Shown here: piece after piece, positions 28,851-36,187 of the stretch
Position numbering within the stretch: the first letter of the stretch is position 1
How the letters are laid out: every line of letters begins with the position of its first letter
Assembly: GCA_964408805.1 (NCBI GenBank)
Contig: CAYPAV010000009.1
Span: forward strand, 62,001 to 126,000
Direction of reading: 5' to 3'
DNA: 64,000 nt
Source: CAYPAV01 sp964408805
GTDB lineage: Bacteria > Pseudomonadota > Alphaproteobacteria > UBA8366
The notes under the pieces: model-generated
Database searches by the model: none
What the model saw: the letters and a program-made list of their open reading frames with translations, nothing else
Told to the model about the DNA's origin: nothing
Translations under genes and position numbers: made by a program

Positions 28851-29735
28851 CTACCGCATCGGCGCTTCGGCCGGCGATCCGACGGGAATCTCCATCAGAT
28901 CCTCGCCGAAGAATATATTGCCGTCGTAGATTTCGCCCATCTCTTGGATCAGACGCTCGCGGACGCCGGGGACGTCCATTTGTTCCAATACATGGCTCAC
29001 CACCAAATTCTTGACGCCCGCCGACTGGCCCAATGCCGCCAGCTCCAAGTGCCCCATGCAGCCTTTGGCATAGGCGGGCGACGGCTCCGTTCCCGAGATA
29101 TATTGGCACATATGGACCAAGACGTCCGCTCCTTCGGCGAGTTTCGACATGCCTTCGCAAGGGCCGGTGTCGCCTGAATAGGCAAACGACCCTTCCGACG
29201 TCTCCAACCGATAGCCGTAGCAGATCAGATAGGGCTGCACGTGAATGACGCTTCGCGTCGTAACGCTCCAGCCGTTCTCCTCGATCGTATCTCCAGAGCG
29301 AAGTTCACGGATTTCCGGCGCGGGTCCGGTGCGCGGGGCGACGCCGCCTCGCCATTCGTAGGTCTCCACCGAGAGCTGGTGCTTGCAGCGCGCCTCGATA
29401 TCGGGGCCGAAGACGCCATCCTCGCCGATCAAGAGTTCGGTCATCCGCGCCAGGAAGGGCGGGCCGTAAGCCTTGAGTTCGGGCAGATGACCGTCGCTTT
29501 GATCCCAGCGAGTCATCAGCAAACGGCCGTAATCGAGACAGTGATCGTAGTGGAGATGGCTGAAGAAGGCGTGGGTCACATCGACCGCACGTATGCCCGC
29601 CTCCAACATCCGGTGATGGCTGCCGGGGCCGTGGTCGAACAGGATCACGTCGTCGCCGACCTCGACCATATAGCCCGAACTCATCCGTTTCAGCGACGGC
29701 GTCGGCGTACCGGTGCCAAGAAGCGTGATTTTCAT
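28851..29735 (-). CDS. Metallo-beta-lactamase-fold hydrolase (RNase Z/arylsulfatase-like group)
   Basis: A 294-residue MBL-fold protein. Zinc ligands are seen in SHLHYDHCLD (His60, His62, Asp64, His65), SGDTGP (Asp), and a late VSHVLEQMD (His). The N-terminus MKITLLGTGTPTPSLKRMSSGYMVEV and GHLELAALGQSAGVKNLVVSH resemble the RNase Z/ElaC and related small-molecule hydrolase branch, but the RNase Z exosite is not evident. ATG 29735 follows AGGGGATTT; 25 further residues upstream are unconserved. It is the first gene of the operon with the two GGT-like genes. Confidence 0.87.
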   Translation of the reverse strand: MKITLLGTGTPTPSLKRMSSGYMVEVGDDVILFDHGPGSHHRMLEAGIRAVDVTHAFFSHLHYDHCLDYGRLLMTRWDQSDGHLPELKAYGPPFLARMTELLIGEDGVFGPDIEARCKHQLSVETYEWRGGVAPRTGPAPEIRELRSGDTIEENGWSVTTRSVIHVQPYLICYGYRLETSEGSFAYSGDTGPCEGMSKLAEGADVLVHMCQYISGTEPSPAYAKGCMGHLELAALGQSAGVKNLVVSHVLEQMDVPGVRERLIQEMGEIYDGNIFFGEDLMEIPVGSPAEAPMR

Positions 29736-29845
29736 TGAAATCCCCTGTTGGGCTAACTTAATTCTCTGATCCCAGCCTGTCACCGTTGCCGTTGCGGCGG
29801 AATAAGCCATACTTTCCGGAAGCCTTAACCGAACGGACCGACGCC

Positions 29846-30652
29846 ATGGCCAAGATGCCCTTTGAAATGGTGCCCCTGCCGCCCGAACGCAGTACAGAGA
29901 AGCCGCGCGAGACGGGTCTCACCATGATGGTCGACTTCTCGATGCCGATCGGCCGGCTCGAGGATCTCTTGGGATTGATCGGCCCCTATGTCGATTTGAT
30001 CAAGATCGCGGTCGGCACGGCGCGGCTTTATTACGAAAGCTATCTATCGCGGAAGCTGCTGCTCTGCGAGGGATTCGACGTAAAGCCCTTCATCGGCGGC
30101 CAGTTCCTGGAATACGTCGTCGCCACCCAAGGATTCGACGCCGCCCCGGAATTCTACAAAGAGGCCCGGCGGATGGGCTTCGCGGCGCTCGAGGTCTCGG
30201 ACAACTGCGTGCCGTTGACCTCCGAGCAGCGGAAACGCTTGATTTCCCAGGGTGTCGAGGCCGGCCTTGAAATCCACGGGGAGGTCGGCTCCAAGGACGT
30301 GAAGCAGACGGCGGAGGAATTGATCGGCCAGGCGCGCGATTGTCTCGAGGCGGGCGCCGACGTGGTGCTGGTCGAGGCGGCGGAAATCGTCGTCGACGGT
30401 GAGGTGAAACGCGACATGATCGCCGCCATCCGCGCCGAATTCCCGGCCGAGAAGGTGATCTACGAATTGCCGGGGCCGTGGATCCCGGGAACCACGCTGT
30501 CGGACGTCTATATGCTGAAGAAATTCCTGATCGAGGAATTCGGCCCCGACGCCAATATCGCCAACGTGCTGCCCGACGACGTCTTCGAGACGGAAGCGCT
30601 CCGTTGTGGCCTCTCGGTCGTGGGCCCGAAGGAGATCAAGGCAGAAGGCTGA
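29846..30652 (+). CDS. Phosphosulfolactate synthase-like (ComA family) protein
   Basis: A 268-residue TIM-barrel protein of the ComA family, whose archaeal members join sulfite to phosphoenolpyruvate in coenzyme M synthesis; bacterial and plant (HSA32) relatives have other or unknown roles. Family blocks are LIGPYVDLIKIAVGTARLYY, GFDVKPFIGGQFLEYVV, GFAALEVSDNCVPLT and VVLVEAAEIV. The usual DKG near the N-terminus is DFSMP here, so ComA activity is uncertain. It is divergent from the MBL-GGT-GGT operon across 110 bp and convergent with the dehydratase gene. Confidence 0.82.
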   Translation: MAKMPFEMVPLPPERSTEKPRETGLTMMVDFSMPIGRLEDLLGLIGPYVDLIKIAVGTARLYYESYLSRKLLLCEGFDVKPFIGGQFLEYVVATQGFDAAPEFYKEARRMGFAALEVSDNCVPLTSEQRKRLISQGVEAGLEIHGEVGSKDVKQTAEELIGQARDCLEAGADVVLVEAAEIVVDGEVKRDMIAAIRAEFPAEKVIYELPGPWIPGTTLSDVYMLKKFLIEEFGPDANIANVLPDDVFETEALRCGLSVVGPKEIKAEG

Positions 30653-30671
30653 CCTCGCGCGCTGGCCAATC

Positions 30672-32399
30672 CTAGTGGATCTCCGGCTCGGGCACGTCCT
30701 CGCCCGATTTCAGGAAATCGAAGTCGCAGCCCTTGTCGGCTTGCTGGATGTGCTGGGCATACATCCAGCCATAGCCGCGCGGATAATGCGCTTTGGGCTG
30801 GGTCCAGTCGGCCTTCCGCCGCGCCAGTTCGGCCTCGTCCACATCGAGAGCGAGGCGGCGGCCGGGAATATCGAGCTCGATCATGTCGCCGTCCCGGACC
30901 AGGGCCAAAGGCCCGCCGACGAAGGATTCGGGCGCCACGTGGAGGACGCAGGCGCCGTAGCTGGTCCCGCTCATCCGCGCGTCCGAGATGCGCACCATGT
31001 CGCGCACCCCTTCCTTCAGCAGTTTTTGCGGGATCGGCAATTGCCCCCATTCCGGCATACCGGGTCCACCGACGGGGCCGGCGTTCTGCAGCACGATCAC
31101 GGAATCCTTGGTGACATCCAAATTCACGTCGTCGATCCGGGTGGCCATGTCGTTGTAGTCCTTGAAGACGACCGCGGGTCCCTTGTGCTGGTGGAGGTCG
31201 GGATCGGCCGCCGTGTGTTTGATGACGGCGCCGTCCGGTGCCAGATTGCCCTTCAGGACCACCAAGCCGCCTTCCTCGGACATGCCGTTTTCCAGGGTCC
31301 GGATGACCTCGTCATTGTAGACTTTCGCCCCTTCGATATTCTCGCCCATGGAGCGGCCGTTCACCGTCAATGCATCAAGGTTGAGTTTGTCGGAGAGCCG
31401 GGCGAGAAGTCCCCGCAAGCCGCCTGCATAATAGAAATCCTCCATCAGGAATCGGCCCGAGGGGCGGATATCGGCGATAACGGGCGTCGTCCGCGAGAGC
31501 TGGTCGAAGAGCTCAAGATCGATATCGACGCCCGCGCGGCCGCCGATCGCCAGGAGATGGATCGCGGAATTTGTCGAGCCGCCAAGCGCCATGATCGTGG
31601 TGACGGAATTTTCCAGCGCATCGCGGGTCAAGATATCGCGGGGTTTCAGGTCTTCCCAAACCATATCGACAATCCGTCGTCCGGTCGCCGATGCCATCCG
31701 GATGTGATGCGAATCCGCGGCCGGTATGGAGGCCGCTCCCGGCAGCGTCATGCCGAGGGCCTCAGCGGCGCTCGTCATGGTGGAGGCGGTGCCCATGGTC
31801 ATGCAGTGACCGGGCGAGCGCGCGATGCCGCTCTCGACCTCGTCCCATTCGTCTTCGCTGATGTTGCCGGCGCGAAGCTCGGCCCAGTATTTCCAGCTGT
31901 CGGTGCCGCTTCCCAAGGGCTCCCCGTGCCAGTTTCCGCGCAACATCGGACCAGCGGGCATGAAAATCGCGGGGATGTTCATACTTGCCGCGGCCATCAG
32001 CAGGGCTGGCGTCGTCTTGTCACAGCCCCCCATCAAGACCGTGCCGTCGATCGGATGGCTGCGCAGCAATTCCTCGGCCTCCATCGCCAGCATGTTGCGG
32101 TAGAGCATGGTCGAGGGTTTCACGAAGGGCTCGGAGAGGCTCATCGCCGGCAGCTCCAGCGGAAACCCGCCCGCTTGAAGGATGCCGCGCTTCACGTCTT
32201 CCGCGCGCTGGCGGAAATGGGCGTGGCATTGATTGATGTCGGACCAGGTGTTGATGACCGCGATGACCGGCTTCCCCTCCCAGTCGTCGGCACCGTAACC
32301 CATCTGCTTGGCGCGCGAGCGATGCCCGAAGGCGCGCAAGTCCTGTACCCCGAACCAACGAAAACTGCGTAGCTCTTCCGGCCTCTTGCGATCGGTCAT
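30672..32399 (-). CDS. IlvD/Edd-family sugar-acid dehydratase (L-arabinonate dehydratase-like)
   Basis: A 575-residue iron-sulfur dehydratase. The three [2Fe-2S]-type cysteines lie in DINQCHAHF, LMGGCDKTTPA and SPGHCMTMGTASTM, and the proposed catalytic serine is in SDARMSGTSYG. RSFRWFGVQDLRAFGHRSR at the N-terminus and the length point to the sugar-acid branch (arabinonate, xylonate) rather than true dihydroxyacid dehydratase. Two ATGs, 32408 and 32399, are possible; the second is better spaced from AGGA. The divergent SDR at 32573 may belong to the same pathway. Confidence 0.9.
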   Translation of the reverse strand: MTDRKRPEELRSFRWFGVQDLRAFGHRSRAKQMGYGADDWEGKPVIAVINTWSDINQCHAHFRQRAEDVKRGILQAGGFPLELPAMSLSEPFVKPSTMLYRNMLAMEAEELLRSHPIDGTVLMGGCDKTTPALLMAAASMNIPAIFMPAGPMLRGNWHGEPLGSGTDSWKYWAELRAGNISEDEWDEVESGIARSPGHCMTMGTASTMTSAAEALGMTLPGAASIPAADSHHIRMASATGRRIVDMVWEDLKPRDILTRDALENSVTTIMALGGSTNSAIHLLAIGGRAGVDIDLELFDQLSRTTPVIADIRPSGRFLMEDFYYAGGLRGLLARLSDKLNLDALTVNGRSMGENIEGAKVYNDEVIRTLENGMSEEGGLVVLKGNLAPDGAVIKHTAADPDLHQHKGPAVVFKDYNDMATRIDDVNLDVTKDSVIVLQNAGPVGGPGMPEWGQLPIPQKLLKEGVRDMVRISDARMSGTSYGACVLHVAPESFVGGPLALVRDGDMIELDIPGRRLALDVDEAELARRKADWTQPKAHYPRGYGWMYAQHIQQADKGCDFDFLKSGEDVPEPEIH

Positions 32400-32462
32400 G
32401 TTGGTCATCCTGGAAGTCCATTACGTCGACGCTGGCGTATATGGGGTGAAATTCGGCAATTT

Positions 32463-32482
32463 GACAGTCTCAAACGATTGTC
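32463..32482. promoter_or_regulatory. Pseudo-palindrome in the divergent dehydratase/SDR spacer
   Basis: GACAGTC and GATTGTC, inverted with one mismatch around TCAAAC, make a 20-bp dyad between two divergent genes (starts 32399 and 32573). It overlaps a TTGACA hexamer at 32461-32466. It is a candidate operator for a local regulator that is not encoded nearby. The symmetry is seen; binding is inferred. Confidence 0.3.
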
Positions 32483-32572
32483 GATCGTCGTATTTCAGCT
32501 TTATATGCATGGGGAATGATGCGGAGCGACAGTTATTAGGCCGAAATTGCGGCGGCTAACACGGACCGGCGA

Positions 32573-33337
32573 ATGAAACGATTGCAGCACAAGATCGCCA
32601 TCATCACCGGTGCCGCCGCGGGCATCGGCCGGGCGAGCGCGTTGTTGTTCGCCGACGAAGGTGCCGCGGTGGGCCTCGTCGATATTGACGCGGAAGGCGG
32701 CGCGGCGACGGCCGAGGAAATTCGCACCGGTGGCGGATCGGCCCGTTTTATCGCCGCGGATGTCGCGGACCCGGCCGCAATGGAGAATGCTATCGGTACC
32801 TTGGCCGAGGAATTCGGTGGTCTCGACATCCTTTACAACAACGCCGGCGGGGCCACGCCTTTGGACGGCTATACGATCGAGATGGATTTGGCTGAATTCG
32901 ACCGGGCGATCGGCCTCAACCTGTTCGGCCCGTTCGTCGGTTGCCGGTATGCCGTCCCGTTCATGATCGAACGCGGCGGGGGATCGATCATCAATACGGC
33001 CTCGATCCGTTCCATGATCGCCACGGCCGGTGCCGATGCCTATACGGCGGCGAAGGGCGGCATCGTCACATTGACCCGCGCACTGGCGCTGCAATTGGGT
33101 CCGCACAACATTCGAGTCAACGCCATCGCGCCCGGTGCCGTCCTGACCGAGCGCGTGCGGGCCTTGATGGCGGCGGGGAACGATTCCGGGCCCGATGAGG
33201 CCATGGCACGGCGTCATATTCTCGGCCTTGGCGAACCGGAGCACGTCGCCAGCGTGGCACTGTTTTTCGCGAGCGAGGATTCGCGCTGGGTCACCGGCCA
33301 AATTTTGCCGGTTGATGGTGGTGCAAGCGCTACTTAA
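32573..33337 (+). CDS. Short-chain dehydrogenase/reductase (sugar or hydroxy-acid type)
   Basis: A 254-residue classical SDR. The NAD(P) motif is TGAAAGIGRASAL, with an acidic VDID at the end of beta-2 that favours NAD. NNAG, catalytic Ser in NTASIRS, and YTAAKGG (Tyr-x3-Lys) follow; the C-terminal FFASEDSRWVTGQILPVDGG is standard. It is divergent from the IlvD/Edd dehydratase across 173 bp, consistent with oxidation of a sugar or aldonic acid, though substrate specificity cannot be read from SDR sequence. Confidence 0.9.
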   Translation: MKRLQHKIAIITGAAAGIGRASALLFADEGAAVGLVDIDAEGGAATAEEIRTGGGSARFIAADVADPAAMENAIGTLAEEFGGLDILYNNAGGATPLDGYTIEMDLAEFDRAIGLNLFGPFVGCRYAVPFMIERGGGSIINTASIRSMIATAGADAYTAAKGGIVTLTRALALQLGPHNIRVNAIAPGAVLTERVRALMAAGNDSGPDEAMARRHILGLGEPEHVASVALFFASEDSRWVTGQILPVDGGASAT

Positions 33338-33484
33338 AAAGCTGAATTTCCGCCTCGTTGGCGACTGTTAGAACGGTCTCCGATTTCTATATTGCTACAG
33401 GCCGGGGCGCCGCATAGGGTCCGGCGGCCTCGCGCTATGTGGGCGTGGCGGGAATGTGAATTCAGACCGACGGAGTAATCGATT

Positions 33485-34396
33485 ATGGGCATGATGGAAG
33501 ACAAGGTCGTCATCGTCACCGGCGCTGGGCGCGGAATCGGGCGCGGAATCGCGCTATTGATGGCGGAACACGGCGCCAAGGTGGTGGTCAACGATCTCGG
33601 CGGCGGTGCGGACGGCGAGGGGCATGACAAGGGCCCCGGCCAGGAAGTCGTCGACGAGATCAAATCGAAGGGCGGCGATTCGGTCCTCAATGACGAGAGC
33701 GTTGCCGACTGGGACGCCGCGCACCGGATGGTCGAATTGGCCATGGATACCTACGGTCAACTCGACGGGGTGGTGAACAACGCCGGCATCCTGCGCGACC
33801 GCATCTTCCACAAGATGACCGAGGAGGAATTCGACGCCGTCGTTGCCGTTCATCTCAAGGGCTGTTTCAATCTGGCCCGCGCGGCGGCTCTCCAATTCCG
33901 CAATCAGTCGTCGGGTTCATACGTCCATATGACCTCGACCTCCGGTCTGGTCGGCAATTTCGGGCAGGTCAACTACGGTGCCGCCAAGCTCGGCATCGCG
34001 GGGCTTTCGAAGTGCATCGCGCTCGATATGTCGCGCTACCGAGTGCGCTCGAACTGCATCTCGCCCTTCGCCTGGAGCCGGCTGATCGGCACCATTCCGA
34101 AGAATACGCCGGAGGAGAAGGCGCGGGTCGAGAAGATCCAGCAGATGACGCCGGACAAGATCGCGCCGCTGGCCGTCTTCCTTAGCAGCGACGAGGCGCA
34201 AGACGTGACCGGCCAAATCTTCGGCGTCCGCTTCAACGAGATCTTCCTGTTCAGCCAGCCGCGACCGGTGCGTTCGGTGCAGCGAACCGAAGGCTGGACG
34301 CCCGAGAGCATCGCCGAGCACGCCATTCCGGCCATGCAGACGAGTTTCTCGGCGTTGGAGCGCTCGGGCGACGTCTTTACCTGGGATCCGATCTAG
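33485..34396 (+). CDS. SDR of the MFE-2 type: (3R)-hydroxyacyl-CoA dehydrogenase-like
   Basis: A 303-residue SDR with TGAGRGIGRGIAL, VVNDLGGG, NNAGILRDRIFHKMTEEEFDAVVAVHLKG and the active site YGAAKLG. The long GGGADGEGHDKGPGQEVVDEI insert and the NAGILRDR segment are characteristic of the dehydrogenase part of peroxisomal multifunctional enzyme 2 (HSD17B4). The gene is followed after 15 bp by a MaoC-type hydratase, the other half of MFE-2, so the pair probably converts enoyl-CoA to 3-ketoacyl-CoA through the R-alcohol. ATG 33485 follows CGGAG. Confidence 0.9.
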   Translation: MGMMEDKVVIVTGAGRGIGRGIALLMAEHGAKVVVNDLGGGADGEGHDKGPGQEVVDEIKSKGGDSVLNDESVADWDAAHRMVELAMDTYGQLDGVVNNAGILRDRIFHKMTEEEFDAVVAVHLKGCFNLARAAALQFRNQSSGSYVHMTSTSGLVGNFGQVNYGAAKLGIAGLSKCIALDMSRYRVRSNCISPFAWSRLIGTIPKNTPEEKARVEKIQQMTPDKIAPLAVFLSSDEAQDVTGQIFGVRFNEIFLFSQPRPVRSVQRTEGWTPESIAEHAIPAMQTSFSALERSGDVFTWDPI

Positions 34397-34411
34397 AAAG
34401 GAACGCGGCTG

Positions 34412-35275
34412 ATGGGCCTCGATTACGACCACTTGATGAACTACGACATTCCGGAGGTCGAGCAGACCTACACCGAGCGAGACACCATGCTTTACGCACT
34501 CGGCGTGGGACTGAACATGGACCCGCTCGATAAGACGCATCTTCGCTTTACCTACGAAAAAGAACTCCGCGCCCTGCCGACGATGTGCTGCGTTCTGGGC
34601 ACGCCGGGGAGTTGGATCTCCAATCCGGATACCGGGATCGACTATCTGAAGGTCCTGCACGGCGAAATGAGCTTCCAAATCCATAAGCCGATCCCCAAGG
34701 CGGCGACGGTGAGGGGCAAGACCCGCGTCACCGGCGTCTTCGACAAGGGCGCCGATGTGGGGGCCCTGGTGGTGCAGTCCCGCGAGATCGTTGATGCCGC
34801 GACCGGCGAGAAGATCGCGACCGCCGACAGCACGACCTTCGCGCGCGGCAATGGCGGCTTCGGCGGCGATCGGGGACCCTCCAGTCCGAAGCACATTCCG
34901 GAGGATCGGGCGGCGGATGAGGTTTGCGATCTGCCGACCTTGTCGCAAGCGGCTTTGATTTATCGTTTATCCGGGGATTACAATCCCTTGCACGGTGATC
35001 CGGATGTTGCGGATAAGGCCGGTTTCAAGGCGCCGATTCTGCACGGGCTTTGCACTTACGGGGTCGTTGGGCATGCCCTGCTTCGCACACTCTGCGGCTA
35101 TGAGGTGGAACGCTTCAAATCCATGTCGGCGCGATTCTCCTCGCCGGTCTATCCGGGCAAGACGATTCGCACCGAGATGTGGCGGCTCGACGGGGACAAG
35201 GTCGCCTTTCGAGCCAGCATTCCGGAACGGGACACCGTCGTCCTGAACCAGGGCCTGGCGGAGGTCTCAGCCTGA
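34412..35275 (+). CDS. MaoC-family enoyl-CoA hydratase 2-like (double hot-dog)
   Basis: A 287-residue double-hot-dog hydratase. The R-hydratase signature is YRLSGDYNPLHGDPDVADKAGFKAPILHG, with the catalytic Asp and His in GDYNPLH. It would hydrate trans-2-enoyl-CoA to the (3R)-hydroxyacyl-CoA used by the preceding dehydrogenase. The two genes are 15 bp apart and the next SDR overlaps by one base (TGATG), so all three are likely co-translated. Length and both half-domains match the hydratase part of MFE-2. Confidence 0.92.
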   Translation: MGLDYDHLMNYDIPEVEQTYTERDTMLYALGVGLNMDPLDKTHLRFTYEKELRALPTMCCVLGTPGSWISNPDTGIDYLKVLHGEMSFQIHKPIPKAATVRGKTRVTGVFDKGADVGALVVQSREIVDAATGEKIATADSTTFARGNGGFGGDRGPSSPKHIPEDRAADEVCDLPTLSQAALIYRLSGDYNPLHGDPDVADKAGFKAPILHGLCTYGVVGHALLRTLCGYEVERFKSMSARFSSPVYPGKTIRTEMWRLDGDKVAFRASIPERDTVVLNQGLAEVSA

Positions 35276-36039
35276 TGAAGCTCTTCGATCTGACGGGCCG
35301 CGCGGCCGTGGTCACGGGCGGGAATGGCGGCATCGGCCTCGGCATGGCACGGGGGCTCGCGGAAGCCGGGGCGGCGATCATGGTCGCCGGACGCAACGCG
35401 GAAAAGAGCGCCGAGGCGGTTGCCGAGCTTGAAGCGCTCGGCGCCAAGGCGGCGCAAACCGAAGTCGATGTGACCGACGAGGCCGCCTGCAAGGCACTGA
35501 TGCAGGGAACCGTCGATCAATTCGGCCGGCTCGACATCCTGATCAACAATGCCGGTATCAATATTCGAAAGCGGCCGGAAGAATACGAAATTGACGAATG
35601 GCGCCAAGTCATCGAGACGAATTTGACCAGCGCCTTCGTTTGTTCCCAGGCGGCCTATCCGCATTTCAAGGCGGCGGGCGGCGGCAAGATCATTTCGATC
35701 GGGTCGATGTACTCGATTTTCGGCGCCCCCATGACCAATGCCTACGGCGCCAGCAAGGGCGGACTCGTTCAAATGACCAAGGGCCTCGCCACCGCCTGGG
35801 CACGGGAAAATATCCAGGTGAACACCGTCCTGCCGGGTTGGATCGACACCGATCTCACGCGCCGGGCGCGGCAGGACATTCCCGAACTCCACGACCGGGT
35901 GTTGCAGCGAACCCCGACGGGTCGCTGGGGTGTGCCGGAGGATCATGCGGGGGTGGCTGTCTTCCTTGCGAGTGCAGCGTCGGATTTCGTGACAGGGACC
36001 TCGATTCCGGTAGATGGCGGTTACGGGATCAACGGCTAA
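35275..36039 (+). CDS. Short-chain dehydrogenase/reductase (gluconate 5-dehydrogenase/KduD-like)
   Basis: A 254-residue SDR. TGGNGGIGLGMARGLAEAG and NNAGINIRKRPEEYEIDEW resemble gluconate 5-dehydrogenase and KduD-type sugar-acid reductases. The catalytic Ser and Tyr-x3-Lys lie in SIGSMYS and YGASKGG, and the C-terminus VTGTSIPVDGGYGING is typical. Its ATG overlaps the hydratase stop, and the frame continues upstream only because of that overlap. Placement with the MFE-2-like pair suggests a role in the same acyl chain or polyol pathway, but its closest family is sugar-acid. Confidence 0.9.
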   Translation: MKLFDLTGRAAVVTGGNGGIGLGMARGLAEAGAAIMVAGRNAEKSAEAVAELEALGAKAAQTEVDVTDEAACKALMQGTVDQFGRLDILINNAGINIRKRPEEYEIDEWRQVIETNLTSAFVCSQAAYPHFKAAGGGKIISIGSMYSIFGAPMTNAYGASKGGLVQMTKGLATAWARENIQVNTVLPGWIDTDLTRRARQDIPELHDRVLQRTPTGRWGVPEDHAGVAVFLASAASDFVTGTSIPVDGGYGING

Positions 36040-36060
36040 CGCCGACCGCCGCGACCGCCA

Positions 36061-36175
36061 CCGTCATTCCCGCGAAAGCGGGAATCCATGCCTGAGGCTT
36101 ACTTATTGCCAATTATTCGATAGCGACTCTCAGGCGTGGTTTCCGGGTTCGCCCGCCGGCGCCCCGGAATGACGG
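36061..36175. repeat. 115-bp nested palindromic element (REP/MITE-like)
   Basis: The ends CCGTCATTCC (36061-36070) and GGAATGACGG (36166-36175) are perfect 10-bp terminal inverted repeats. Inside are a perfect 8-bp stem with GAAA loop (36066-36085), the near-perfect pair CCATGCCTGAG (36086-36096) and CTCAGGCGTGG (36129-36139), and a second 7-bp hairpin TTCCGGG/CCCGGAA (36141-36169). The left hairpin is the common proteobacterial dispersed type CATTCCCGCGAAAGCGGGAA. It fills the gap between two convergent genes and may act as a bidirectional terminator. No transposase is present. Confidence 0.8.
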
Positions 36176-36187
36176 ATAGGTGCAGAA

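Noticed and set aside
30606..32372. 588-codon open frame antisense to the IlvD/Edd dehydratase
   Set aside because: No motif is seen, and the opposite strand encodes a complete conserved enzyme. Similar long shadows lie antisense to gyrA (41887-43653) and the GGT copy 2 gene (27176-28792).
32461..32466. TTGACA as a -35 box for the SDR at 32573
   Set aside because: No -10-like hexamer lies at 16-18 bp from it; the first candidate is too far. It is more likely part of the overlapping dyad.
36061..36175. CRISPR-like repeat
   Set aside because: There is one copy of nested inverted repeats, not a series of direct repeats with spacers, and no cas gene is present.
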